DNA of 18,002 nt from positions 1-18,002 of the forward strand of contig CAYRJN010000069.1 of NCBI GenBank assembly GCA_964424545.1, written 5' to 3'. Below, in pieces: positions 7,362-14,413 of this stretch (position 1 is its first letter; each line of letters starts with the position of its first letter). A program made the position numbers and the translations under genes. Source of the DNA: JAUVIB01 sp964424545 (GTDB lineage: Bacteria; Calditrichota; Calditrichia; Calditrichales; Calditrichaceae). The notes beneath the pieces are model-generated. The model made no database searches and was not told where the DNA came from. It saw only the letters and a list, made by a program, of their open reading frames with translations.

Positions 7362-9090
7362 AAATATAAATATTTTCTGGAGCTATCTTATTATAGAAGA
7401 GCTGATTCGCAATGGCATCGACTATTTTTGCATTTCTCCCGGCTCGCGTTCTACACCTTTAACGGCTGTTGTGGCACGCCATCCGAAGGCGCAAAAAAGA
7501 TTGTTTTATGATGAACGAGCGGCTGCTTATCATGCGCTCGGTTATGCGCGGGCAACGGGAAAACCCGCTGTTTTAATTTGCACATCGGGTACGGCTGCCG
7601 CTAATTATTTTCCGGCCGTTATTGAAGCCGATAACGATCGTATTCCTCTAATCGTTATTTCCGCCGATCGTCCGCCGGAGCTGTTGCAGACGCAGGCCAA
7701 TCAAACAATCGATCAATATCATTTATACGGCAATAAAGTTAATCATTATTTTACGCTGCCCGTTCCCACTGAAGATATCGCTGCGTCTGTGGTTCTTAGC
7801 TCTATCGATTTGTTGGTTTCAAAAGCCGCGGGTATAAGTAAAGGACCGGTGCATCTTAATTGTATGTTCCGCGAACCCTTGCAGCCTGAGCGCATTCCTA
7901 TAAACAAAGCCTATTCTTCATCTATTGAAAAATGGTTGAGCGACGGTAAACCTTATACAAAGTATCACAGCGCCGTTTCTCAATGCTCTGATTTCGTATT
8001 CGATGAGATTATAGAAATTATTCAAAACAATGAAAAAGGATTATTAATACTCGGTAGACTGCCGTTTAACAGCCGTGTGGAACCGTTGATTGAAAAAATA
8101 GGCTGGCCGGTTTTTGCCGATATTACTTCCGGAATACGTTATTTGGATAAATCCAATATGATAAAAAATTTTGATCATTTATTATTGGATAAAAATTTTA
8201 AACCGCGAACCGTTTTACAGCTTGGCGCACAATTTACCTCCAAAAGATTGTTAAAACTGATACCCGAAATCAGACCGAAAAATCATATCGTGATAGAGGA
8301 GAGCAGCGAACGAATCGATGCCGAACATACGGTAACTATGCGCGTGCAAAGTGATGTCTCTCTTTTTGTTGAAAAATTGGTTGAAAAGCTTCCCGATAAC
8401 AAAATACGCGGATCATGGATAAAGGAAGTCAAGGCCGTGGAAAAAATTGTTACCCGAACGATTGACGCCCGGATGCAGGCGGAATCATTTTTATCGGAAG
8501 CGCAAATCGCCCGTATTATCAGCGAGAAAATATTATCGGGTAAAGCTCTTTTTCTTTCAAACAGTATGCCGATACGGGATATGAATAGTTTTGCCATGCC
8601 GAATGTGACCTTGCGTTATGTGGGTGCGAACAGGGGAGTAAGCGGAATTGACGGTATAATAGCGTCCGCATCCGGATTTGCGCAAGGCTTAAAACGCGCT
8701 ACGGTTTTGCTTATCGGCGATTTGGCCTTTTTACATGATCTTAATTCTTTGTATTTATTGAAGCAAAATACGTATCCCCTAATAATTATTCTCTTAAATA
8801 ACGGCGGCGGCGGTATCTTTCATTTTCTGCCTGTATCGCAACACAAGGCGATCTTTAAGGACTATTTTTTAATGCCCCACACCTATACTTTTGAGAATGC
8901 GGCGCGGCAGTTTGAATTACCATATCGCTTTACGAATAATGAAGATGAGTTTGTCGCAATCTTTTCCGAAGCCCAGCAGAGGAACGCATCAATGATTATT
9001 GAGGTGAAAACCGACGCTGAAAAAAATTATTCTTTCCATGCCGGATTAAAAGCAGAATTGCAGAAGTTGCTTGGCGAGCGGAGCAAATAA
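7351..9090 (+). CDS. menD: 2-succinyl-5-enolpyruvyl-6-hydroxy-3-cyclohexene-1-carboxylate synthase MenD
   Basis: Thiamine-diphosphate enzyme adding the succinic-semialdehyde unit from 2-oxoglutarate to isochorismate, giving SEPHCHC. 579 residues, normal length. Motifs in order: SPGSRSTPLT (29-38), DERAA with catalytic E55 at the same number as in E. coli, CTSGTAAANY, SADRPPELLQTQANQTIDQ, NRGVSGIDG, GDLAFLHD with the ThDP-Mg Asp D457, and NNGGGGIF. The PYR domain is N-terminal, the central domain is divergent and the PP domain is C-terminal. ATG 7351 lies inside the end of menF (11-base overlap). 223 bases separate it from menH, with no terminator hairpin that I can see after the stop. Confidence 0.97.
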   Translation: MQGENINIFWSYLIIEELIRNGIDYFCISPGSRSTPLTAVVARHPKAQKRLFYDERAAAYHALGYARATGKPAVLICTSGTAAANYFPAVIEADNDRIPLIVISADRPPELLQTQANQTIDQYHLYGNKVNHYFTLPVPTEDIAASVVLSSIDLLVSKAAGISKGPVHLNCMFREPLQPERIPINKAYSSSIEKWLSDGKPYTKYHSAVSQCSDFVFDEIIEIIQNNEKGLLILGRLPFNSRVEPLIEKIGWPVFADITSGIRYLDKSNMIKNFDHLLLDKNFKPRTVLQLGAQFTSKRLLKLIPEIRPKNHIVIEESSERIDAEHTVTMRVQSDVSLFVEKLVEKLPDNKIRGSWIKEVKAVEKIVTRTIDARMQAESFLSEAQIARIISEKILSGKALFLSNSMPIRDMNSFAMPNVTLRYVGANRGVSGIDGIIASASGFAQGLKRATVLLIGDLAFLHDLNSLYLLKQNTYPLIIILLNNGGGGIFHFLPVSQHKAIFKDYFLMPHTYTFENAARQFELPYRFTNNEDEFVAIFSEAQQRNASMIIEVKTDAEKNYSFHAGLKAELQKLLGERSK

Positions 9091-9313
9091 AGTTCCTGTT
9101 CATCTAACGCATTTTTAAGTACAAGGACATAGCTCGGAAATTAATTAATAAAAATAAAAGCAAATGTCATTAATGTATAATTGCTTCGAAAGAAGGAATC
9201 TAAAATGTCGCTTATTCAAAATATTTAGAATTTATGAAATGAAAAAAATGAGAATATCACAACAAGAATACTGAAAATGTCTAAAATACGTTATTTCTTG
9301 AAATTTTTATACA
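9091..9313 (+). repeat. menD/menH gap: short version of the repeat module
   Basis: 223 bases with no gene. Blocks shared with the menA upstream region, in the same order: ACATAGCT-CGG-AAATTAATTAATAAAAATA (about 9127-9156, compare 12026-12053), TGTCATT...GGAATCTAAA (9165-9205, compare 12075-12103), and the ATCACAA...TATACAAT block (9256-9318). The middle blocks present before menA (12121-12276) are missing here. Confidence 0.6.
9165..9205 (+). repeat. TGTCATT...GGAATCTAAA repeat unit
   Basis: Begins TGTCATT and ends AAGGAATCTAAAAT, like the unit at 12075-12103. The interior is longer and carries the small stem CTTCGAAAG. Confidence 0.5.
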
Positions 9314-9318
9314 ATGAA
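9256..9318 (+). promoter_or_regulatory. Conserved promoter-like element, overlapping the menH start
   Basis: 63 bases aligning without gaps to 12357-12419; I count 52 identities by hand. It ends TATACAATGAA, so the last bases of the element include the ATG of menH (9314-9316). If TACAAT (9311-9316) were a -10 box, transcription would start downstream of the ATG. Either menH is read from an upstream promoter or this copy is simply a repeat end that abuts the gene. Confidence 0.4.
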
Positions 9319-10087
9319 TTCAACCCGTTATAATTATATAAAAAACGATGGTAAACCCGTTATCTTATTTTTACACGGTTTCCTCGGCTCGCGAGAAGAT
9401 TGGCTGGAAATAGGAGCAGCGTTGAAAAACGATTTTTCCTATTTAATGGTGGACCTGCCTTGGCACGGAAAATCTGCGGGCGTTTCAAATATGAAAAAAG
9501 CGGCAAGTTCTATCGTTGCTTTATTGGATTCGCTTTTCATAAAGCAGGTCTATCTCTATGGATATTCTCTCGGCGGTCGGCTGGCGCTATATTTAACGCT
9601 GTTTTATCCTGAATATTTTAAACGGGTTATTCTCGAATCGTCTTCTCCCGGTTTAAAAAATCAAAGTGAACGGCAGGAACGTTTAGCCCATGATGAAAAA
9701 CTGGCGCAACGTTTGGAAAATGATGCGTTGTCGGATTTTTTGGCTTTTTGGTATGCTATGCCGCTTTTTAAAAATCTTGTGAAGCAAAAAAATTTTCCAC
9801 GAATATATGAACGCAGATTGCAAAATTCACCGAATCGACTGGCCCAATCCCTTCGCACATTGGGCACGGGCCGCCAGCCTTCTCTTTGGGAGAAATTGAA
9901 GAGCAACGTTTTGCCGATTCGTTTGATTGTCGGCGAGTTTGATGAAAAATTTGTACAAATAGCACGGGAGATGACGGCTGTTAATAACAATATTTCTTTG
10001 GAGATTGTAAAAAACAGCGGGCACACGGTTTATGCTGAAAAGCCCACTTCCGTCGTTAAAACTATTCAGGTATTTTTTGCTGAATAG
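9314..10087 (+). CDS. menH: 2-succinyl-6-hydroxy-2,4-cyclohexadiene-1-carboxylate synthase MenH
   Basis: Alpha/beta-hydrolase-fold lyase that eliminates pyruvate from SEPHCHC to give SHCHC. 257 residues. LHGFLGS (20-26), DLPWHGKS (47-54), the elbow G-Y-S85-L-G-G-R, SSSPGL (108-113), LGTGRQPSLW (182-191), D209 in GEFDE and H236 in SGHTVYAEKP form the MenH-specific signature; the R89 and R186 positions fit carboxylate binding. The only usable start is ATG 9314, since a TGA lies in frame 15 bases upstream and no later start keeps the first strand. No Shine-Dalgarno precedes it, and the ATG sits in the end of a repeated element. Position after menD supports the assignment over a generic esterase. 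Confidence 0.93.
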   Translation: MNSTRYNYIKNDGKPVILFLHGFLGSREDWLEIGAALKNDFSYLMVDLPWHGKSAGVSNMKKAASSIVALLDSLFIKQVYLYGYSLGGRLALYLTLFYPEYFKRVILESSSPGLKNQSERQERLAHDEKLAQRLENDALSDFLAFWYAMPLFKNLVKQKNFPRIYERRLQNSPNRLAQSLRTLGTGRQPSLWEKLKSNVLPIRLIVGEFDEKFVQIAREMTAVNNNISLEIVKNSGHTVYAEKPTSVVKTIQVFFAE

Positions 10088-10118
10088 TTAAACCTATATT
10101 AAATGATTCCGCTTTTGA

Positions 10119-10136
10119 TTTATTGTATAGGAATTT
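10119..10136 (-). repeat. Inverted copy of the AAATTCCTATACAATAAA core
   Basis: The reverse complement is identical over 18 bases to 12402-12419 upstream of menA. On the minus strand it is preceded by a T-run (ACTATTTTTTTTAAATTCC), as in the other copies. It points back into menH, away from menB. Confidence 0.7.
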
Positions 10137-10429
10137 AAAAAAAATAGTTATTATAATGAAAATAGACCGTATCGGAGACGTCGTACCCGCAAACGTTGGC
10201 AGGTGGGTCAAGTAAATGAAAAATGATCACGCCATTTGCGGACAGTCCAAATGAAAAAAGATAGAATTGAATTTTTTCATTCTAGATTTAAATAAACTGA
10301 GAAAAATCCACTCATTTATGTAATTCTGTGATTTCTCAATTACGCTCGTGGAATATCTGAATAGGCCAGAAAATGACAAAAAGCACTGTGTTCACAAAAA
10401 ACGGATGATCTGAGATCTGTTTTGCTATA

Positions 10430-10465
10430 AGATTTTTATTACGACCCTTCGGAGTCAAAATGACA
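10430..10465 (-). repeat. TGTCATTTTGA-type repeat unit, inverted
   Basis: On the minus strand it begins TGTCATTTTGACTCC and ends AAAAATCT, with a small hairpin around a TTCG loop (GACCC-TTCG-GAGTC, one mismatch). Start and end match the units at 12222-12276 and 15947-16003. Confidence 0.5.
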
Positions 10466-10660
10466 ATCTATGTTGTTAATATCCATTTTTTTGATGGAGC
10501 ATCATAATGGTCTCCACTTAAAATTTCAATTGGCCGCAATTTACTAAATAGTTATTCAGAAATTTTATTATTTGTCATTTTTTTTGTAATTTCTCCTATC
10601 TAAAAATGACTGAGATAAGATAAGAAAAGTGCAAAAGTATTAATGTTTTAAGGAGTGTAT

Positions 10661-11482
10661 ATGAGTAAATTTGCATGGGAAAAGGCGGGGGATTATGTGG
10701 ATATTAAATATCATAAATTTGACGGAATTGCAAAAATCACCATTAATCGCCCTGAAGTGCGCAACGCCTTTCGTCCGAAAACCGTGATGGAAATGAGCGC
10801 CGCTTTGGACGAAGCGCGAAATGATCCGCACATCGGTGTAATAATTTTAACAGGCGAAGGTGAAAAAGCCTTTTGTTCCGGTGGCGATCAGCGCGTGCGC
10901 GGCGAAGCGGGCTATAAAGACAGCGAAGGCGTACATCGTTTGAATGTCTTGGATTTCCAACGTCAGATACGCACATGTCCAAAACCGGTTATTGCCATGG
11001 TTGCCGGTTATGCCATCGGCGGGGGGCATGTATTACATTTGATGTGCGATTTAACCATTGCCGCCGATAATGCAATTTTCGGTCAGACCGGTCCTAAAGT
11101 GGGCTCGTTTGACGCCGGTTACGGCTCTGCTTATTTGGCGCGTATTGTTGGTCAAAAAAAGGCGCGCGAAATTTGGTTTCTATGCCGACAATATAATGCG
11201 CAACAAGCTTTGGATATGGGGTTGATTAATACCGTGGTTCCTTTGGAAAAGTTAGAGGAAGAGACCGTGCAGTGGTGCAGGGAAATTCTAGCTAATTCGC
11301 CGATGGCCATTCGTGTCTTAAAGTCTGCTATGAACGCCGATTGCGATGGTCAAGCCGGATTACAGGAGCTGGCGGGTAATGCGACGATGCTTTATTATAT
11401 GAGCGAAGAAGGGCAGGAGGGGCGTAATGCCTTTTTGGAAAAGCGAAAGCCGGATTTCTCCAAATTTAAGCGTCAACCGTAA
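10661..11482 (+). CDS. menB: 1,4-dihydroxy-2-naphthoyl-CoA synthase MenB
   Basis: Crotonase-family enzyme closing the second ring of OSB-CoA to form DHNA-CoA. 273 residues from ATG 10661, which has AAGGAG with a 5-base spacer; the GTG at 10655 overlaps that site and is unlikely. Signature stretches: NRPEVRNAFRP, FCSGGDQRVRG, AGYAIGGGHVLH (oxyanion hole), GQTGPKVGSFDAGYG with D151, IWFLCRQY with W172, and the C-terminal EGQEGRNAFLEKRKPDF tail that reaches into the neighbouring subunit. The Gly-containing QTG and W172 fit the type I, bicarbonate-dependent class, as in E. coli MenB, to which this protein is strikingly similar from memory. It is isolated by long gaps on both sides (573 and 978 bases). 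Confidence 0.97.
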   Translation: MSKFAWEKAGDYVDIKYHKFDGIAKITINRPEVRNAFRPKTVMEMSAALDEARNDPHIGVIILTGEGEKAFCSGGDQRVRGEAGYKDSEGVHRLNVLDFQRQIRTCPKPVIAMVAGYAIGGGHVLHLMCDLTIAADNAIFGQTGPKVGSFDAGYGSAYLARIVGQKKAREIWFLCRQYNAQQALDMGLINTVVPLEKLEEETVQWCREILANSPMAIRVLKSAMNADCDGQAGLQELAGNATMLYYMSEEGQEGRNAFLEKRKPDFSKFKRQP

Positions 11483-12025
11483 TTAGAAAATTCCGTTAGC
11501 CTTTTGTCTAATAGAGCTACTTTCTTCTTTTTTTTCTTTTGAAATTTGTGCTGAATAGTATGCCGCGTTTTCAGGGTTTAGGGGGCGCCGGTTAAATTAA
11601 AAAACGTAAAAAGAGAAATCATCATTGGTATAAATAAGATTATTATTTTGTCTATTGATTTTACTAAGACGGTTTCATTAAAATTTGAAGCTTTATTACA
11701 ATATTTTTCCGTTCTTTGTTTATCATCGTACAATAATTGTTTGCTGTTTTGCTATGGAATGCGTTGCTATTTAGGATCTTTTGGTAGTCGGAAAAGCGCT
11801 TTGTCAATCGGAGAGCAGGTAACGCAAAGCGGAGTTGGACCGTGTGACTGCGATGCTTAGTGGATTAGAGTGAAGAGGTTACACCGTCAGCGAAACTCCT
11901 GCCGCGTATGTAAACGATAGCGGTTTTGATTTTGATTAGAGAAAATGTCTACAAATTGAGGCGATAATAATTGGAGAATCGCTAAATTAAACATAATTTA
12001 TTTTCTAAAATATCTTTGAAGAACA
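11483..12025. other. Left half of the menB/menA gap, no recognised gene
   Basis: 543 bases. 11483-11750 is A/T-rich with T-runs and no clear hairpin terminator. 11755-11925 is locally G/C-richer than its surroundings and can fold (see the separate entry). A 70-codon frame from TTG 11648 crosses it but has no ribosome-binding site and resembles nothing I know. I see no repeat units of the TGTCATT type in this half. Confidence 0.4.
11790..11899 (+). ncRNA. Candidate structured RNA or gene remnant
   Basis: CGCTTTG (about 11797) is the exact reverse complement of CAAAGCG (about 11825). Just after, GGAGTT (about 11830) pairs with AACTCC (about 11894), and inside it CGTGTGA pairs with TTACACCG with one bulged C. 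The segment is G/C-richer than the flanking A/T-rich DNA. It matches no RNA family that I can name, and it could equally be the remnant of a decayed gene. Confidence 0.2.
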
Positions 12026-12074
12026 TAGCTTCGCAAAGTGGTTAATAAAAATAGTTCGAGTAGAGTCGTCAAAG

Positions 12075-12180
12075 TGTCATTCCTTAGAAAAAAGGAATCT
12101 AAATGCAGTAACCGGCTTGATTTAGATTCCCGCTTAAAACATGTGGGATTGACAGGCTATGTGTGATTTCGGGAATGACA
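12075..12180. repeat. 106-base segment with 9-base terminal inverted repeats
   Basis: It begins TGTCATTCC and ends GGAATGACA, exact reverse complements. It contains two hairpin-forming sub-units (ATTCCTT/AAGGAAT and ATTCCC/GGGATT). The form resembles a small non-autonomous element (MITE-like). No target-site duplication is convincing. Confidence 0.45.
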
Positions 12181-12221
12181 ATCGGGAGCATATTGGAATA
12201 ATTGTATGAAATGCGAATATT

Positions 12222-12276
12222 TGTCATTTTGATCGGAATTACGATTTTTTTATCGTAATGGAGCGGAGAAATCTTT
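12222..12276 (+). repeat. TGTCATTTTGATC...GCGGAGAAATCT repeat unit
   Basis: Shares its start (TGTCATTTYGAYC), middle (TTTTTTATCG) and end (AATGRAGCGGAKAAATCT) with 15947-16003 before ubiE. It contains the arm pair TTACGAT/ATCGTAA around T-rich bases. Confidence 0.6.
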
Positions 12277-12356
12277 AAACTAATGTATTCCCGGAAAGCG
12301 GATGATTTAATATGTATTTTACGTTTAAGATTTCTCTACTAACAAAATTATAAAAA

Positions 12357-12419
12357 ATCACAATAATAATATTAAAAATGTCTGAAATAGGTTGTTTTTT
12401 GAAATTCCTATACAATAAA
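12357..12419 (+). promoter_or_regulatory. Conserved promoter-like element upstream of menA
   Basis: The element shared with the trkA and menH upstream regions (52 of 63 positions identical to the menH copy by hand count). TACAAT at 12411-12416 is a good -10 match, but no consensus -35 lies 16-18 bases before it (TAGGTT). A start near 12423 would leave a leader of about 38 bases containing the menA ribosome-binding site AGGAG (12450-12454). Confidence 0.4.
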
Positions 12420-12460
12420 CTATTTTTTTTAGTCTTTTATAAACACCTTAGGAGAAGAGC

Positions 12461-13345
12461 TTGTTGTTTATGGGAAAATTGAAAATGTGGATTTTTGCGA
12501 CGCGGCCAAAAACATTATGGGCAGCTGTTTCGCCGGTAATTATCGGGATTGCAATGGCTTATGAGGTCGGAATGGTACATTGGGCGCCGGCCTTTATAAC
12601 GGTGTTGACGGCGGTGCTGATCCAGATCGGCACAAACTTTGCCAACGATTACTATGATTATATAAAAGGCGCCGATACGGAAGAGCGTCACGGTCCGCAA
12701 CGACTGACGCAGGCTAAGCTGGTAAAACCGCAGACTATGAAAAAAGCTTTTATTGCCGTATTTACCGTTGCATTTCTTTGCGGTTTGTATCTCGTTTTTG
12801 CGGGAGGTTGGCCTGTTTTAGTGATCGGTTTACTCTCCATTTTATTCGGCATTTTGTATACAGGGGGGCCCTATCCGCTCGGTTACAACGGTTTGGGCGA
12901 TATCTTTGTAGTTATATTTTTCGGCCCTGTAGCGGTTGGGGGGACCTATTATATTAATACCCATCAAATTAACGTTCTTGTTTTAATCGCCGGAATTGCG
13001 CCCGGTCTGATCGCCTCGGCCGTACTTGTCGTTAATAATCTGCGCGATATTAAAACGGACGCCAAAGCCGGTAAAAAAACGCTGGCGGTGCGTTTTGGCG
13101 AACGTTTTACGCAATGGGAATATCTTTTTTTGTTGTTGTTTTCCGCTTTGATTCCTTTTATTGTTTACGCATTATCTCGTAAAAATTTGTATGTTCTATC
13201 GGCCTCGTTGTTTCTTGTTCCGGCTCTTCCCGTTATTAAAAAAATCTTTAGCGAAAAAGGCTCGGCTTTAAATGCGGCTCTTGGCGATACCGGTAAGCTA
13301 TTGTTAATTTATAGTGTTCTTTTTTCCGCGGGTTGGCTGTTTTGA
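12461..13345 (+). CDS. menA: 1,4-dihydroxy-2-naphthoate polyprenyltransferase MenA
   Basis: UbiA-superfamily integral membrane prenyltransferase joining the polyprenyl chain to DHNA (with CO2 loss) to give demethylmenaquinone. 294 residues with repeated hydrophobic segments. The first Asp-rich motif is N59-FAN-D63-YYD66 followed by GAD, and the second is N-N-L-R-D196-IKT-D200 with AGKKTLAVRFG. The N-terminal WIFATRPKTLWAAVSPV is typical of MenA. The start is TTG 12461 (or TTG 12464), six or nine bases after AGGAG; the ATG at 12470 is farther from it. The stop overlaps the start region of menC, so menA-menC-menE read as one operon. Confidence 0.96.
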   Translation: MLFMGKLKMWIFATRPKTLWAAVSPVIIGIAMAYEVGMVHWAPAFITVLTAVLIQIGTNFANDYYDYIKGADTEERHGPQRLTQAKLVKPQTMKKAFIAVFTVAFLCGLYLVFAGGWPVLVIGLLSILFGILYTGGPYPLGYNGLGDIFVVIFFGPVAVGGTYYINTHQINVLVLIAGIAPGLIASAVLVVNNLRDIKTDAKAGKKTLAVRFGERFTQWEYLFLLLFSALIPFIVYALSRKNLYVLSASLFLVPALPVIKKIFSEKGSALNAALGDTGKLLLIYSVLFSAGWLF

Positions 13346-14412
13346 AAATCATCGATTGTCGTTTTTACCGATTTGAACTACCTCTTGTTTACGCCTTTAG
13401 TATCGGCGGTGTTTCTCTCCATGGGCGCAATGGGTTTATTCTCGAAATTGAAGATGAGGACGGTTATACGGCTCGAGCTGAAATAGCGCCTTTGCCCGGA
13501 TTTCAAAGCGAAACATTGGATGACATTATAAAATTACTGCCTTCGGTTAAACGTTATTTTTTAATGGAAGCGGATAACGTCTTAACGGAAAAGGATTTAC
13601 GGGGATTTCCTCCTGCCTTGCGTTTTGCCGTGGACGCTGCGCTATATTCTTTAAAAGCCGAACGGAAAAACTTATCTCTTGCCGAATATTTGAATCCCGA
13701 TGCGGCACAAAAGATGCGGATTAACGCTTTGTTGCTACGCGGCGAACTGCGTGATAAAAAAAAAATAGAAAGCATTAAAAAGGAAGGATACGGCGTTGTA
13801 AAAGTAAAAATCGATTCGCTCTCTTTAGAGAAAGACGCGCAAGTCCTATTGCAGATTAACGAATATTTTCAAAGAAAGATTCGTTTTCGCCTTGACGCTA
13901 ATCGCGCGCTTTCATTGGCGCAGGCTTTGGATTTTGCGCAGCGGATTGAAGAATTATCGGTAGATTATTTTGAAGAACCGTTAAAAGATACACGCTTATT
14001 GGGGCATTTTTATCAAAAAAGCGGCTTCCCTTTTGCATTAGACGAATCTCTTATACGCAAAAACAAGCCGGACGAGACTGCGCTTAAGGGTTTAAAAGCT
14101 ATTATCGTTAAACCGCAACTGTATGGCTCGTTTAATGAAATCAAAGCACTGATAAACTTTTATAAAAAACGGGATGTAAAAACGATTTTCAGCGATATAT
14201 TTAGCGGCGGTATAGGTTTAAATATTTTAATACAATTATCCGCTGCCCGTGGGGATAAGGAAACGGCTATGGGCTTTTACACCTACCGCTATTTGCAGGG
14301 AGATTTAGTTAGCGAACGCTTTATCTTTAGCAAAGGCGAGATTGATGTGCGCGATGTATGGCAAAAAGCGCAGAATATTAACAAAAATAAATTGGTTAAA
14401 TGGGATATCTGA
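13342..14412 (+). CDS. menC: o-Succinylbenzoate synthase MenC
   Basis: Enolase-superfamily dehydratase converting SHCHC to o-succinylbenzoate with Mg2+. 356 residues from TTG 13342, which overlaps the menA TGA (TTGA junction) and gives the usual beginning MKIIDCRFYRF; TTG 13333 is an alternative. Catalytic set: K154-V-K156 in VVKVKID, metal ligands D185 (RLDANRA), E211/E212 (YFEEPL) and D234 (ALDES), and K257 in IIVKPQ. The barrel end SDIFSGGIGL is also present. Some relatives racemise N-acyl amino acids or dipeptides, but placement between menA and menE fixes the role. menE starts directly after its stop. Confidence 0.94.
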   Translation: MKIIDCRFYRFELPLVYAFSIGGVSLHGRNGFILEIEDEDGYTARAEIAPLPGFQSETLDDIIKLLPSVKRYFLMEADNVLTEKDLRGFPPALRFAVDAALYSLKAERKNLSLAEYLNPDAAQKMRINALLLRGELRDKKKIESIKKEGYGVVKVKIDSLSLEKDAQVLLQINEYFQRKIRFRLDANRALSLAQALDFAQRIEELSVDYFEEPLKDTRLLGHFYQKSGFPFALDESLIRKNKPDETALKGLKAIIVKPQLYGSFNEIKALINFYKKRDVKTIFSDIFSGGIGLNILIQLSAARGDKETAMGFYTYRYLQGDLVSERFIFSKGEIDVRDVWQKAQNINKNKLVKWDI

Positions 14413-14413
14413 T

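Larger units (their letters stand above)
10088..10660. repeat. menH/menB gap with inverted repeat blocks
   Basis: 573 bases with no credible gene. Near its left end, 10119-10136 is an exact 18-base reverse complement of 12402-12419, the core of the promoter-like element. 10430-10465 is a TGTCATTTTGA-type unit, also reversed. So the module lies here in inverted orientation relative to its copies before menH, menA and ubiE. The middle (10140-10430) is A/T-rich with no further match that I can defend. The last 100 bases must supply the menB leader. TTTTTTTTGTAATTTCTCCTATCT (about 10579-10602) faintly resembles the same element in forward orientation. Confidence 0.5.
12026..12425 (+). repeat. Full-length repeat module upstream of menA
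   Basis: About 400 bases ending 36 bases before menA. Blocks in order: ACATAGCTTCGCAAAG-TGG-TTAATAAAAATA (12026-12053), TGTCATTCC hairpin unit (12075-12103), TTTAGATTCCCGC...GGGATTGACA (12121-12154), GGGAATGACA (12171-12180), GGGAGCATATTGGAATAATTGTATG (about 12184-12208), TGTCATTTTGATC...GGAGAAATCT (12222-12274), and ATCACAA...TATACAATAAA (12357-12419). The region upstream of trkA (4510 down to 4135) has most of these blocks in the same order and the same orientation toward its gene. Confidence 0.6.

Noticed and set aside
11648..11860. 70-codon open frame in the menB/menA gap
   Set aside because: TTG start without a ribosome-binding site, no recognisable motif, and it crosses a segment that folds as RNA. 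Length is within chance for this region.
12357..12419. Sigma-54 promoter
   Set aside because: No GG...GC pair with the 10-base spacing of the -24/-12 consensus is present in the conserved element.
12026..12425. CRISPR array
   Set aside because: Repeated units differ in length and sequence, are partly inverted and have no regular spacers.
14342..14413. N-terminal extension of menE from ATG 14342
   Set aside because: It lies entirely within menC in another frame, encodes a basic tail without family counterpart, and TTG 14414 sits right after the menC stop.
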